Positions 53,039 through 60,959 of a stretch of 64,000 nt of DNA are shown here, in pieces. Below the pieces are notes generated by a model. It saw only the letters and a program-made list of their open reading frames with translations. It searched no databases and was not told the DNA's origin. Source of the DNA: JBKCUI01 sp052161625. GTDB taxonomy: Bacteria > Planctomycetota > Planctomycetia > Pirellulales > Pirellulaceae. The stretch lies in NCBI GenBank assembly GCA_052161625.1, contig CP197412.1. One strand, given 5' to 3'. Made by a program: the position numbers and the translations under genes. Within the stretch, counting starts at the first letter, position 1. Every line of letters starts with the position of its first letter.

Positions 53039-53716
53039 AAGTACAAGCTGTGATTATTCGTTTGGGGGTTGCCTAAGTAAATGCTAGCAGCAATAGATTT
53101 CAGAAGTTGATCCGATCTTCTTCGTGGAGTCCATGGAATGGCAGCAAAAACCAATCTCGTCGAGTGTATGTCGCTTGTTGAAGATCCTCGCATTGAGCGA
53201 ACAAAGGCACATGACCTTAAGGATATTCTTGTACTCTCGGTCCTAGCTGTCCTTTGTGGAGCCGATGGATGGGAAGATATCGAGTTGTTCGGAAAGATCC
53301 GATTGTCGTGGCTTCGCAAATTCATCAAACTCAAGAACGGCGTGCCGTCCCACGACACCATCAGTCGTGTTTTTCGGATGATCAAGCCGGATGCCTTTCA
53401 AGAGGCCTTTTTAGCATGGGTAGAAGGCTTGGACTTTGGTAGCAACGGACTCAATGTTATCGCGATCGATGGAAAATCCCTTCGACGATCGCACGACAAG
53501 AAGTCGTTCAAAAACATGTTGCACAGTGTTGCTGCATGGAGTGTTGCAAATCGGCTTGTTCTCGGCTGCGAGTCTGTCGATGAGAAATCCAACGAGATCA
53601 CGGCGATCCCCGAGTTACTGAAGAAACTCGAGCTTCGTGGTGCCATCATCACGACAGATGCGATGGGAAGCCAGAAAGAAATCGCCAAGCAGATTTCTGA
53701 TGACGGAGGTGACTAC

Positions 53717-53724
53717 GTTTTGGC
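53717..53724. repeat. target-site duplication of IS66 copy 3, left
   Basis: GTTTTGGC, identical to 56402-56409. An 8-bp duplication is the family's usual length, and its perfection marks a recent insertion. Confidence 0.95.
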
Positions 53725-53789
53725 GTGAGCGTACACGACGCTCACCGAGATTTTCTCGCGGGTAGGGTTGCGTCGTGGCGCTCTGTTCC

Positions 53790-55532
53790 CTACTTCGATT
53801 TGCGAAGCTGATTTCGCATTCGACGCTTCGCAGCTTGGGCCGTTGCGTTATCAGCCTTATCGCGACGCTCCTGCTCCCGATAGGTGCGCACAGCCTCCGG
53901 GTGCTCTGTCTTCCAGCGATCCGGTAGCAGCTCCTCCACGCGCGCTGTCCCTCGTAGCAAGTGTGTAATCACACTCTCCAAGTACATCCCAATGTCAATC
54001 TCCTGACGCTGCGCACTGGCAACTAGACTCATGAGGCTTGCATTGCGTATCCCGGCTCGCATGCTTCCGACGAACAGCCAGTTCTTGCGCCCAATCGCGA
54101 CTCGCTTCATGAGCCTTTCGACTTGATTGTTGTCGATCGGCAGGCGGCCGTCGGTGGCGTATACGCATAACGCATCCCAGTGGTTGCGCACATAGTTGAG
54201 CGCGCCACCAAGCTTGCTCGCAGGTAACACGCTTCGTGCCAACGGGCCATCGAGCCAGTCGCGGAGTCGATCGAGTATCATTCGCGATTCTTTGGCTCGC
54301 AGTTCTCCTCGTGCTTCATCGCTCCACTGCGCGCAGCGACGCTCGATATCGTAAAGCTGGTTCATCAGCGCAAGAGGGAGCGATGCGGCTTTCTGATCGT
54401 TGGATTGGTGCTCATAAACATGACGGCGCGCATGCGACCAGCACGCCATGCGGGTCATCTTCGACCCGGGCGCAAGAATCACGCTCATGTTGCCCGAATA
54501 ACAGTCTGCCATCACATGCCCGGTATACCCTTCCAAGTATTCTGCAGGTCCATCGCGATGCCGCGAGACTCGGAAGTCGAAGAGATCATAAGGAGCTGTT
54601 GTGTCGAAGCCGGAGTAGCCCCACATCTTGGCATCCAGGCTATCTTTCTTTTCCTTTTGAGCCTCCTTCATCTTCTCAAGGAGTCGCTGTATTCGGGAGT
54701 CTTGCAGAGCCTCCTTTTCGTCGGGTATCTCCTTGGGCATGATCAGCTTGACGTGCGTGTCATCAAGCCCCAAGCAACGAGAGGCCATGAGTCTGGCTCG
54801 CATCGCTTCGATCAGCCTTTCCGAAACATCATGAGTTAGATCTGCCAGGTAATCCAGGGTAGATCGACTTGGGGTCCACCCTGACGAGGCGAACATGTCT
54901 TGGAGACGGTAATAGGGGAGATGGAGTCCGAACTTGCCATGGATCACTTGAGCAGCCACGGAAGGGTGGTAGCGGCCCTTTTCCCCAAGATTTACTTCTT
55001 CTTCGACGTTCAGCTCGCGTTCGGGGGAGTTGGCGTAAGCCAGAACAGGCTTCTTGTACTGGAGAACAACAAGCTTCGACGGGATGTGCTCGAGGGTTTC
55101 GGTGACTTCATAGCGTTTGACGATCAGCTCGCCAGAGTCAACGCGTTGTTGGAACGCATCAGGGATCTCCACTTCCACGACCTCACGCGGCAAGTGTGGC
55201 GGGAACTTGTCACTATTTGGCTTCTTCGCGACAGCTTGCTTCTTGCGCGTATAGGTGATGCGCTCTACCTCGGCTTCCGCTTCCTTCTTGGCAGCTTCGA
55301 GCGCCTCTTGCAACTCCTTGTCATCCTCGAATTCCAAGAGATATTGGTCTGCGTTGATGAACTTCTCTCGCTTCTTCCCGGTGCGCAGGAAGCGGATCTC
55401 AGCAAGCGCTTCTTCGAGCGATTTTTTGAGCGTATCGATCTCGGATTTTTGCTTTACGAGAACGTTCGATTGCACAAGAATCACTTCTTGTGCGGTGCTC
55501 AAATCGTTCGGTAATTCGTTCGCGTCTTGCAT
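53790..55532 (-). CDS. tnpC: IS66 transposase TnpC (copy 3)
   Basis: 580 residues from the ATG at 55532, differing from copy 2 at only a few positions (for example KHIPSK versus EHIPSK and KAEHPE versus KTEHPE). All catalytic motifs are kept, so it is probably active. Confidence 0.9.
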   Translation of the reverse strand: MQDANELPNDLSTAQEVILVQSNVLVKQKSEIDTLKKSLEEALAEIRFLRTGKKREKFINADQYLLEFEDDKELQEALEAAKKEAEAEVERITYTRKKQAVAKKPNSDKFPPHLPREVVEVEIPDAFQQRVDSGELIVKRYEVTETLEHIPSKLVVLQYKKPVLAYANSPERELNVEEEVNLGEKGRYHPSVAAQVIHGKFGLHLPYYRLQDMFASSGWTPSRSTLDYLADLTHDVSERLIEAMRARLMASRCLGLDDTHVKLIMPKEIPDEKEALQDSRIQRLLEKMKEAQKEKKDSLDAKMWGYSGFDTTAPYDLFDFRVSRHRDGPAEYLEGYTGHVMADCYSGNMSVILAPGSKMTRMACWSHARRHVYEHQSNDQKAASLPLALMNQLYDIERRCAQWSDEARGELRAKESRMILDRLRDWLDGPLARSVLPASKLGGALNYVRNHWDALCVYATDGRLPIDNNQVERLMKRVAIGRKNWLFVGSMRAGIRNASLMSLVASAQRQEIDIGMYLESVITHLLRGTARVEELLPDRWKTEHPEAVRTYREQERRDKADNATAQAAKRRMRNQLRKSK

Positions 55533-55614
55533 GATGGTGTTATAGCGCGAGGCCCAAAAAGCGCAAGAGGGGACAGAAGTGAAATTGCCTAAAAACACAG
55601 GAATTGTTTCCGTT

Positions 55615-55994
55615 TCAAGCAGAGATTGCTTCTAGAGAATCGCGGGCCGGAGGGACGTAGCGCATTCTCTTCTTCACAGAGCTGAGTTCGACTCCCGTAA
55701 GGATCCACTGCAGCTCGGCGGACGAGACCACGACATGCTTCCCATCGGCGCTTCGAACTGGCGCTGAAAGCAGCCTCTCTCCAATCGCTTCATCCAAATA
55801 GCGATTCCATCGGTGTCCCAGTACAAGAGCTTGATCCGATTCAGGCGATGGTTCAGGAACATGAACAAGCCACCATCGCGCACGTCGCGCTGAAAGTCAT
55901 TCTTAATGATCCCGAAGAGACCGTCGAAGCTCTTGCGCATATCGATGGGCTCGGTATGCAGGTAAATGGGAACTGAAGGGTTGAGAGCGAGCAT
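55615..55994 (-). pseudogene. tnpB: IS66 TnpB (copy 3), frameshifted
   Basis: The same one-base frame discontinuity as in copy 2: the N-terminal frame stops at 55674, and the conserved C-terminus (SSAELQWILTGVELSSVKKR) is in another frame. As this copy has moved recently (perfect target duplication), the shift predates that transposition. Confidence 0.8.
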
Positions 55995-55999
55995 GGTAA

Positions 56000-56296
56000 C
56001 TATGCCACCTGATCGAGAATATCAGAGAGCGAGGCAATCGCACTAAGGGGTAGACGCAAAAGCACGCCGCTTGGGAGCTTGATTTCGATCGCAGAGTCGA
56101 CAGCATCCACGGATTGAACTCGCAAGAACGCTGGCTGGACCGGAGCCTTGCCAAGCTTGCGCTTCCAGTTATAGAAGGTTGGAACGGAACAACCGATGGA
56201 ATCGCAGAATTGGGTTACGGTAAGTCCTGAGCGGTCGAAATCCGCGAGATGCTGCGCCCATCGTTGGGAGCGAGAAGCAGAAGATGGTCGAGCCAA
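56000..56296 (-). CDS. tnpA: IS66 accessory protein TnpA (copy 3)
   Basis: 98 residues, identical to copy 2, with an intact helix-turn-helix (TVTQFCDSIGCSVPTFYNWK). It starts the tnpA-tnpB-tnpC series, five bases before tnpB. Confidence 0.88.
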   Translation of the reverse strand: MARPSSASRSQRWAQHLADFDRSGLTVTQFCDSIGCSVPTFYNWKRKLGKAPVQPAFLRVQSVDAVDSAIEIKLPSGVLLRLPLSAIASLSDILDQVA

Positions 56297-56401
56297 GATG
56301 AGTTCCTTGCGTACGAGTGAAAACGTTGATCGAACGCAGAAAACTACACGACAGAAACCGACCAGGTCGGGAAAATCAAGAACCGGTCAGTGTACGCTCA
56401 C

Positions 56402-56409
56402 GTTTTGGC
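56402..56409. repeat. target-site duplication of IS66 copy 3, right
   Basis: GTTTTGGC, the second copy; the ISAs1 transposase frame resumes after it. Confidence 0.95.
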
Positions 56410-56968
56410 AATCAAGGACAACCATCCTAAGTTGGCGAAGGCTATGGGCGAGTACTTCGATAACGTGCATGAGCAGGGATTAGCCGAACACAAAGTTAGG
56501 CACCACGAGACTCATGACAAAGCACACGGTCACACCGAGAAGCGGTACTACTATCACGCCCCAATTCCAGACTGTCTGCGGGAGTTTACCGAGTCGTGGG
56601 AAGGCGCTAAGTCAATTGGACAAGTGCACAGCATCACGCTTCGCGACGGCAAGGAAACGATTGAGACTCGCTATTATCTGAGCAGTCTTGAAGTAGGCGT
56701 GAAACGATTTGCGAGTACGGTCCGAAGCCATTGGGGCATCGAGAACTCGCTCCATTGGGGGCTGGATATGACATTCAACGAAGATCAAAGCCGGATACGA
56801 AAGGGTCATGGCCCTGATAACTTTGCCTTACTTCGTCGATTTGCAATTAATATTCTCAGCTTGGACACATCCAAGGAGAGCACACGCAAAAAAAGAAAAC
56901 GCGCGGCTTGGGACGAAAACTATCTCCTAAACCGCCTCGCAGCAATCATTTAAGATGCGGTTGCCCTG

Positions 56969-57243
56969 ATGCCACCGGAAACAACAAGCACATCTTGAAT
57001 CGCAGCGCACTCTAAAGCCGAACCACGTGTAATATCAAGAAACCGCGCTCGATCTTTCAAGCTACGTTTTCCATTACCCTCGGCAATGTTGAGCGGAATC
57101 GATTAGGCCGCTCGCAACCACTGATTACGAGCATGGCGATGAAGTCCCTCCAACGACCGCGAAGAAGCAAATGCAGCGGCGACGTATTCGATCGATAGGC
57201 TATAGACGTCAAGCCGATCGTGGTCGAAGAAGTGTTCTGTCAT
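56969..57243 (-). pseudogene. S23-type four-helix bundle protein, broken
   Basis: The minus strand encodes the start and middle of a 23S-intervening-sequence-type protein: FDHDRLDVYSLSIEYVAAAF, SLEGLHRHARNQWLRAA, then TAA (57103-57105, codon 47) where the family has Gln, and SIPLNIAEGNGKRSLKDRAR continuing in frame. The C-terminus is cut by the ISAs1 end at 56968. A CAA-to-TAA change plus truncation makes it a pseudogene. Its upstream region contains CGAGCACGAGCAC repeats that I have seen near such genes in planctomycetes. Confidence 0.8.
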
Positions 57244-57859
57244 GATTGCCCCATTTCGAGTACGAGCACGAGCACCGTTTCACTGAGCACGAGCACGAAG
57301 TGTTACTCCATGCCAGAACCTGTTTTTATACCGATCGGCCTAAACTCTGTAGACCGCACCAATGCAGCCTATCACGCAAGCTAGCCTCGATCCGAAGTTG
57401 AAGGATATCAGGCACTTGCGAGCGGATCAAGAATTTTGTGGAGTGATAGGCTGTTTCGGTCTATCCTCGCCATCCGCGCATTTCGGAACATCACTCGGAT
57501 AGTTCGAATCCTACTACCTCCAAGGGCGTGGATCGTGGCCAGAACGGGGATATGCAAAACCCCAGTGATTTGCCGACTCGCGCGACTCTAAAAACGACTC
57601 GATTTTCGGTGCGCGACGCGAAATCCAACGCCGCAGGCGTCATGCACCGAGCCAGCATGGGCGCTATAGAACTCCAAAGGAACTGCCCAGAGATGCAAAA
57701 AACCCTGGGAACAAGTTTTGTGAGTAGAAAGTGGAAAGTAGAGCAGTCCTTCGGACAGGACAGGAACCGAACTTTTCAATGTTTTCCCAATGTTTTTGAA
57801 GAGTTCGAGAGGTGCTTTTTTGCGAAGCAAGGTGATTGAAAACGGGGAACGTTTGTCCA
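57244..57859. other. 616-bp stretch without a clear gene; short repeats
   Basis: Repeats of gagcacgagcac lie at 57257-57296. A plus-strand frame at 57528-57839 has no recognisable features. The string agtagaaagtggaaagtaga (57721-57740) is the kind of low-complexity filler often seen in planctomycete spacers. Confidence 0.5.
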
Positions 57860-58435
57860 CTACAGCAAGTCCAAGAAGGGCTTGAGTCCATGCACGGACT
57901 GGATCAATCCATGTCCTTCAAATATCTCTAAGAGTTCCACAGCCGTGTAGGGTGGTCTGCGTAAACTCTCCCGCTGCCGCTTGATAACAGAGCAGACGGA
58001 TCCCGGAACTGTTGCAACAAGCGAAGACAGAAACTCATCAGGGTGAAGAGACTCAATTCCGTGGCGGGAAAGTGCCTGGGCCGGAAAGTCCTTCAGGTTG
58101 TAAGTGATGATCGCATGCGCATCGGCGTGGATTGCAGCTGCCAACACATGACGATCATCCGGATCCGGCAAATCGACTGTATCCAATAGGCCCTCGTATC
58201 CGGTCACCAGGCAATCACGCACAGCCTCATTCATGAGACGTCGAGTTCTGGCGATACTTTCTGGGTTCATCTTTGGGTTGTTCTCAAGTAGGTTGCGTAC
58301 CCACTCATCATGAATCATCTCCGTCCAGCGGGCGAAAACTAAGCCAGACTGTGCAATGCGAAGAAAGAGGTCTCGAATAGGTGCTGGGTAAAGGACATTC
58401 GCGTCGTAAATCGCAGTGATCGGGTGATCCATCAA
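57860..58435 (-). CDS. PIN domain toxin
   Basis: 191 residues. The PIN fold shows the first acidic site in ITAIYDANVLYPAPIRDLFL (Asp11), a middle helix with TEMIHDEWVRNLL, and the C-terminal acidic site VDLPDPDDRHVLAAAIHADAHAIITYNLKDFP. A ~55-residue extension follows the domain. PIN toxins are Mg2+-dependent RNases. The start overlaps the stop of the upstream antitoxin-like gene by four bases (ATGA). Confidence 0.85.
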   Translation of the reverse strand: MMDHPITAIYDANVLYPAPIRDLFLRIAQSGLVFARWTEMIHDEWVRNLLENNPKMNPESIARTRRLMNEAVRDCLVTGYEGLLDTVDLPDPDDRHVLAAAIHADAHAIITYNLKDFPAQALSRHGIESLHPDEFLSSLVATVPGSVCSVIKRQRESLRRPPYTAVELLEIFEGHGLIQSVHGLKPFLDLL

Positions 58436-58899
58436 TAGCCCAACCCGAGTTCTTGAGCCTCCTGCGCAAGCTGATCTAGGACTTCGGAGCGGGCTTGGTC
58501 ATCCTTCTTCTTGAAAGCCATTAGGTCGTCGAACCGAACTCGCCTGTATTTGCCAACGAGCCGAGAGGGAATCTTTCCTTCGTCAAGCAATTTGACCACA
58601 TAGGGCCTCGATACATTGAGCAAATCGGCAGCCTGCTGCGTTGTCAACTCCGCATGCGTAGGAATCAATGTTACTGCATGACCTTGTGACATCTCGACCA
58701 GTAGCTGAAGGAATAATCGCACCGCCGACGTGGGGACAACCACCCCCTCAGATGGATCGTCATCACCCAATCGGATTCGGACGCTCGTTTTTTTCCCTAG
58801 TTTGCGAGAGGCGAGGATCCGACTCGATTCAAGGGCCAAGCGGGCGTCCGAGTCGGTCGGAGAAACGGTTTCAAAATTATCTGGCAGTAGCGTAGACAT
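58432..58899 (-). CDS. excisionase-type DNA-binding antitoxin
   Basis: 155 residues from the ATG at 58899, which has AGGAG eight bases upstream; the frame runs open to 59055 without conserved sequence. The C-terminal half (residues about 85-128) is an excisionase-like helix-turn-helix: LTTQQAADLLNVSRPYVVKL followed by GKIPSRLVGKYRRVRFDDLM. It is translationally coupled to the PIN gene, so the pair looks like a toxin-antitoxin module; autoregulation is the usual pattern but no operator was placed. Confidence 0.82.
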   Translation of the reverse strand: MSTLLPDNFETVSPTDSDARLALESSRILASRKLGKKTSVRIRLGDDDPSEGVVVPTSAVRLFLQLLVEMSQGHAVTLIPTHAELTTQQAADLLNVSRPYVVKLLDEGKIPSRLVGKYRRVRFDDLMAFKKKDDQARSEVLDQLAQEAQELGLGY

Positions 58900-59047
58900 G
58901 CTCACATCTCCTAAAGCAACTACCACGATTATAGTGCATGGGAAGCTACTCGAACCAGTCGAAAAAGTCGAAACACTCGAAATTTTGGGTGTCAGAGACT
59001 TTTGGCTACAGACAGACTCTCCCATCGAAACGTTGTCGCTACGTTGA

Positions 59048-59494
59048 GAGGACATCGATTGGGAAATGAATCGGATGAGTATTCCAGAGCCGAAGGTCGA
59101 ACATCACGAAGGACACGGTATTCGAAGCTGCCCGATCTTTCCGGAGCTTCGTCCGATCCTCGACGAAGCATTCGAGATCTTCGGTGACAAGAGCGAGTAC
59201 GTGGTCGCTGCGCCCCAGTATCGAGCGGCAGCGAACACGGCGATGGGCTGGAAGAACGCCAACCTACGCTCCGAAATGACGCGATTGTTGCGACGCGCCG
59301 GCGTTTCGGGTTGGCCACGATTGTTCCATTCGATGCGAGCTAGCCGCCAGACGGAACTCCAGCGTGAGTTTCCGCTGCATGTGGTTTGTAGTTGGTTGGG
59401 TAACTCACCTCGCATCGCCCAGCAGAGTTATCTGCTGGTGACGGAAGATGATTTTGCCAAGGCGGCTGGTGTGGCGAAGGTGATGAGTAGCTAG
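59048..59494 (+). pseudogene. tyrosine integrase, 3' fragment
   Basis: About 149 residues of the C-terminal catalytic domain, beginning after a stop at 59045. It shows the PKVEHHEGHGIRSCPIFPEL region, LFHSMRASRQTEL (HxxR) and SWLGNSPRIAQQSYLLVTED with the Tyr nucleophile. The N-terminal part and the first catalytic Arg are missing. The motif style differs from the 35187 integrase fragment, so the two are not halves of one gene. Confidence 0.75.
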
Positions 59495-59626
59495 CAAGTG
59501 CGACGGACTTTGCGGTTTTCTTGCAGTACAGCCTCCCTCACGAGATCATAACGACGGTCATCGACCATCTCGGACTCAAAGGCACTTTGTTCGCGATCAA
59601 GAAGTCACGCGCGAAGTTTTCTGGTC

Positions 59627-60787
59627 CTATCCCATGCCCCAAGCTACGACGGATTTAATGAGTCGCTGTTGTCCGAAGTCGAGATACTTAGATTTGAACC
59701 GGGCAGCGTTAGCGCGATAGCTCGGGTCTACGATCAGCAAGTTGATGTAATTCTCTAACTCCGCTAACGAATCCCAGCTAGCTTGAAGGCCAGCGCCGAG
59801 CGAAACAAGTCTCCTGGTAAGCAGTTCCTGTTCCAACTGAAGCGGTATTGTAAGTAGCGGAACTCCCTCCAGTAGCATGCGAGCTGCGAATCCATGCCCA
59901 CCATGGGAGATTGCGAGGTCACACTCCTCTGCGGCTCGGCGAACATCTATCGGAGAGCCTGAAAATTGGATGGACGGGAAGAAGGTTGCTAGTTGCTTCG
60001 ATTCCGCGATTCCTAAATGGGGGCAATAGAGTAGAGTCGGCAGTTGAGTCTCGGCAATTCTAAGAATCGTCTCGCGGCCACCTTTGAACCTTTTGAGATA
60101 CGCAAAAATCTTGGGCCCGGATCGAGTCGGCCAGATGGGCCTTGAGCCCTTGCAATCTTCAGCGAGTCCCAGGTAGTCCACTCCATGACGCTCGCCAAAA
60201 TGATCGAGTTCAGCGAAAGTGCGCAGAAATGTCGTATCCGCGGAGGTGTAAAGATCTCCCACAGAACTCAGTTCAGGAAAGCCGAAGGACGCTCCAACTA
60301 CGTTCATTACGTCTAATGTTGTTGAACATTTTTCAGTCGTAGTGTGCTGACGAAGTATCGGAAGTGGCACAGGCGGGCACGTAAAACCGGTCCCCATTAC
60401 TGCTTTCTTGACCGACATCGACAAGGACGAAAAAAGCGCGATCGGGCTATGTTCAAATATGATCGCATCTGGCTGGTAGGACCTAAATATGTGTTTCCAA
60501 CGATCAACAAGACCACTCAGGACTTGTGCGTCACCCATACCAATATTGTTGAGCAATTGATCGTAAGTAGATGGCGGGCAGTAACACGACGAAGCATGTG
60601 GTGGACTGAACGGCGATTGAATCAATCCTACGTTCTTCATTGCCATTGCTTTTGCAGTTTCATAATCGCGAGCGGCTATGGTTACCGAGCAACCTTCGGC
60701 GACAAGACGGTTTGCGATCGCGACCATCGGCATCAAGTGTCCGAGGCCTCCACCCAGTTCCCAGGCAATCAAAACTCGCATGCGCAT
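59627..60787 (-). CDS. GT-B glycosyltransferase (MGT/UGT-like)
   Basis: 386 residues. The N-terminal Rossmann-like domain starts VLIAWELGGGLGHLMPMVAIANRL with the Gly-rich loop, and the C-terminal nucleotide-sugar site has AISHGGHGFAARMLLEGVPL followed by LTIPLQLEQELLTRRLVSLGAG. This is the UDP-glycosyltransferase/MurG-like GT-B fold. Acceptor unknown. It diverges from the large open frame at 60960 with 172 bases between starts. Confidence 0.88.
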   Translation of the reverse strand: MRMRVLIAWELGGGLGHLMPMVAIANRLVAEGCSVTIAARDYETAKAMAMKNVGLIQSPFSPPHASSCYCPPSTYDQLLNNIGMGDAQVLSGLVDRWKHIFRSYQPDAIIFEHSPIALFSSLSMSVKKAVMGTGFTCPPVPLPILRQHTTTEKCSTTLDVMNVVGASFGFPELSSVGDLYTSADTTFLRTFAELDHFGERHGVDYLGLAEDCKGSRPIWPTRSGPKIFAYLKRFKGGRETILRIAETQLPTLLYCPHLGIAESKQLATFFPSIQFSGSPIDVRRAAEECDLAISHGGHGFAARMLLEGVPLLTIPLQLEQELLTRRLVSLGAGLQASWDSLAELENYINLLIVDPSYRANAARFKSKYLDFGQQRLIKSVVAWGMG

Positions 60788-60959
60788 AACCCATGATTTC
60801 GCTACCTGTCAATCGGGGGATCGACAGGTAATTCGGCGAAAGAAGAATTTTTGTGAAGTTCTCATGCGGCTACTTGATTCCGCTCCCGAAAGTGTAGTTT
60901 AATCTCAACGCGGCACGTTTGCGTTTCTGAACACTCCAAACACTGACAGGTATCGCACG

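Larger units (their letters stand above)
53725..56401 (-). mobile_element. IS66-type element, copy 3 (complete, in ISAs1)
   Basis: 2677 bp, nearly identical to copy 2, with the same terminal repeats and gene order. It is flanked by perfect 8-bp duplications (GTTTTGGC) and splits the ISAs1 transposase gene. It is therefore the only copy with a clear, simple insertion history. Confidence 0.96.
53138..56953 (+). pseudogene. ISAs1 family transposase, split by IS66
   Basis: Coding parts are 53138-53724 and 56410-56953, together 376 residues. Motifs include MSLVEDPRIERTKAH, LAVLCGADGWEDIELFGK, NVIAIDGKSLRRSHD (first catalytic Asp), IITTDAMGSQKEIAKQI (second) and HWGIENSLHWGLDMTFNEDQ (third acidic region), as in ISAs1/H-repeat transposases. 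The frame is continuous across the insertion once one GTTTTGGC copy is removed, so the gene was intact when IS66 landed. Confidence 0.9.
53022..56968 (+). mobile_element. ISAs1-type element interrupted by IS66 copy 3
   Basis: The ends are inverted: CAGGGCAAACGCATCATAA at 53022 and, at 56968, the complement of CAGGGCAACCGCATCTTAA (17 of 20 positions agree). Without the nested IS66 and one TSD copy the element is about 1262 bp, the usual size of the ISAs1 family. The right end cuts into the S23 pseudogene. No clear flanking duplication was found. Confidence 0.82.

Noticed and set aside
57500..57523. A tRNA 3'-end-like string (agttcgaatcctactacctcca)
   Set aside because: The T-loop resembles a tRNA, but the flanking bases do not form a T-stem and no acceptor partner exists upstream, so neither a tRNA nor an attachment site is supported.
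57528..57839. 103-codon plus-strand frame
   Set aside because: No ribosome site, no recognisable motif, composition like the surrounding spacer.
35187..59494. The two integrase fragments as halves of one split integrase
   Set aside because: The C-terminal fragment has the PKxEHHEG and IPIFPEL-type motifs of another integrase family than that suggested by the N-terminal fragment.
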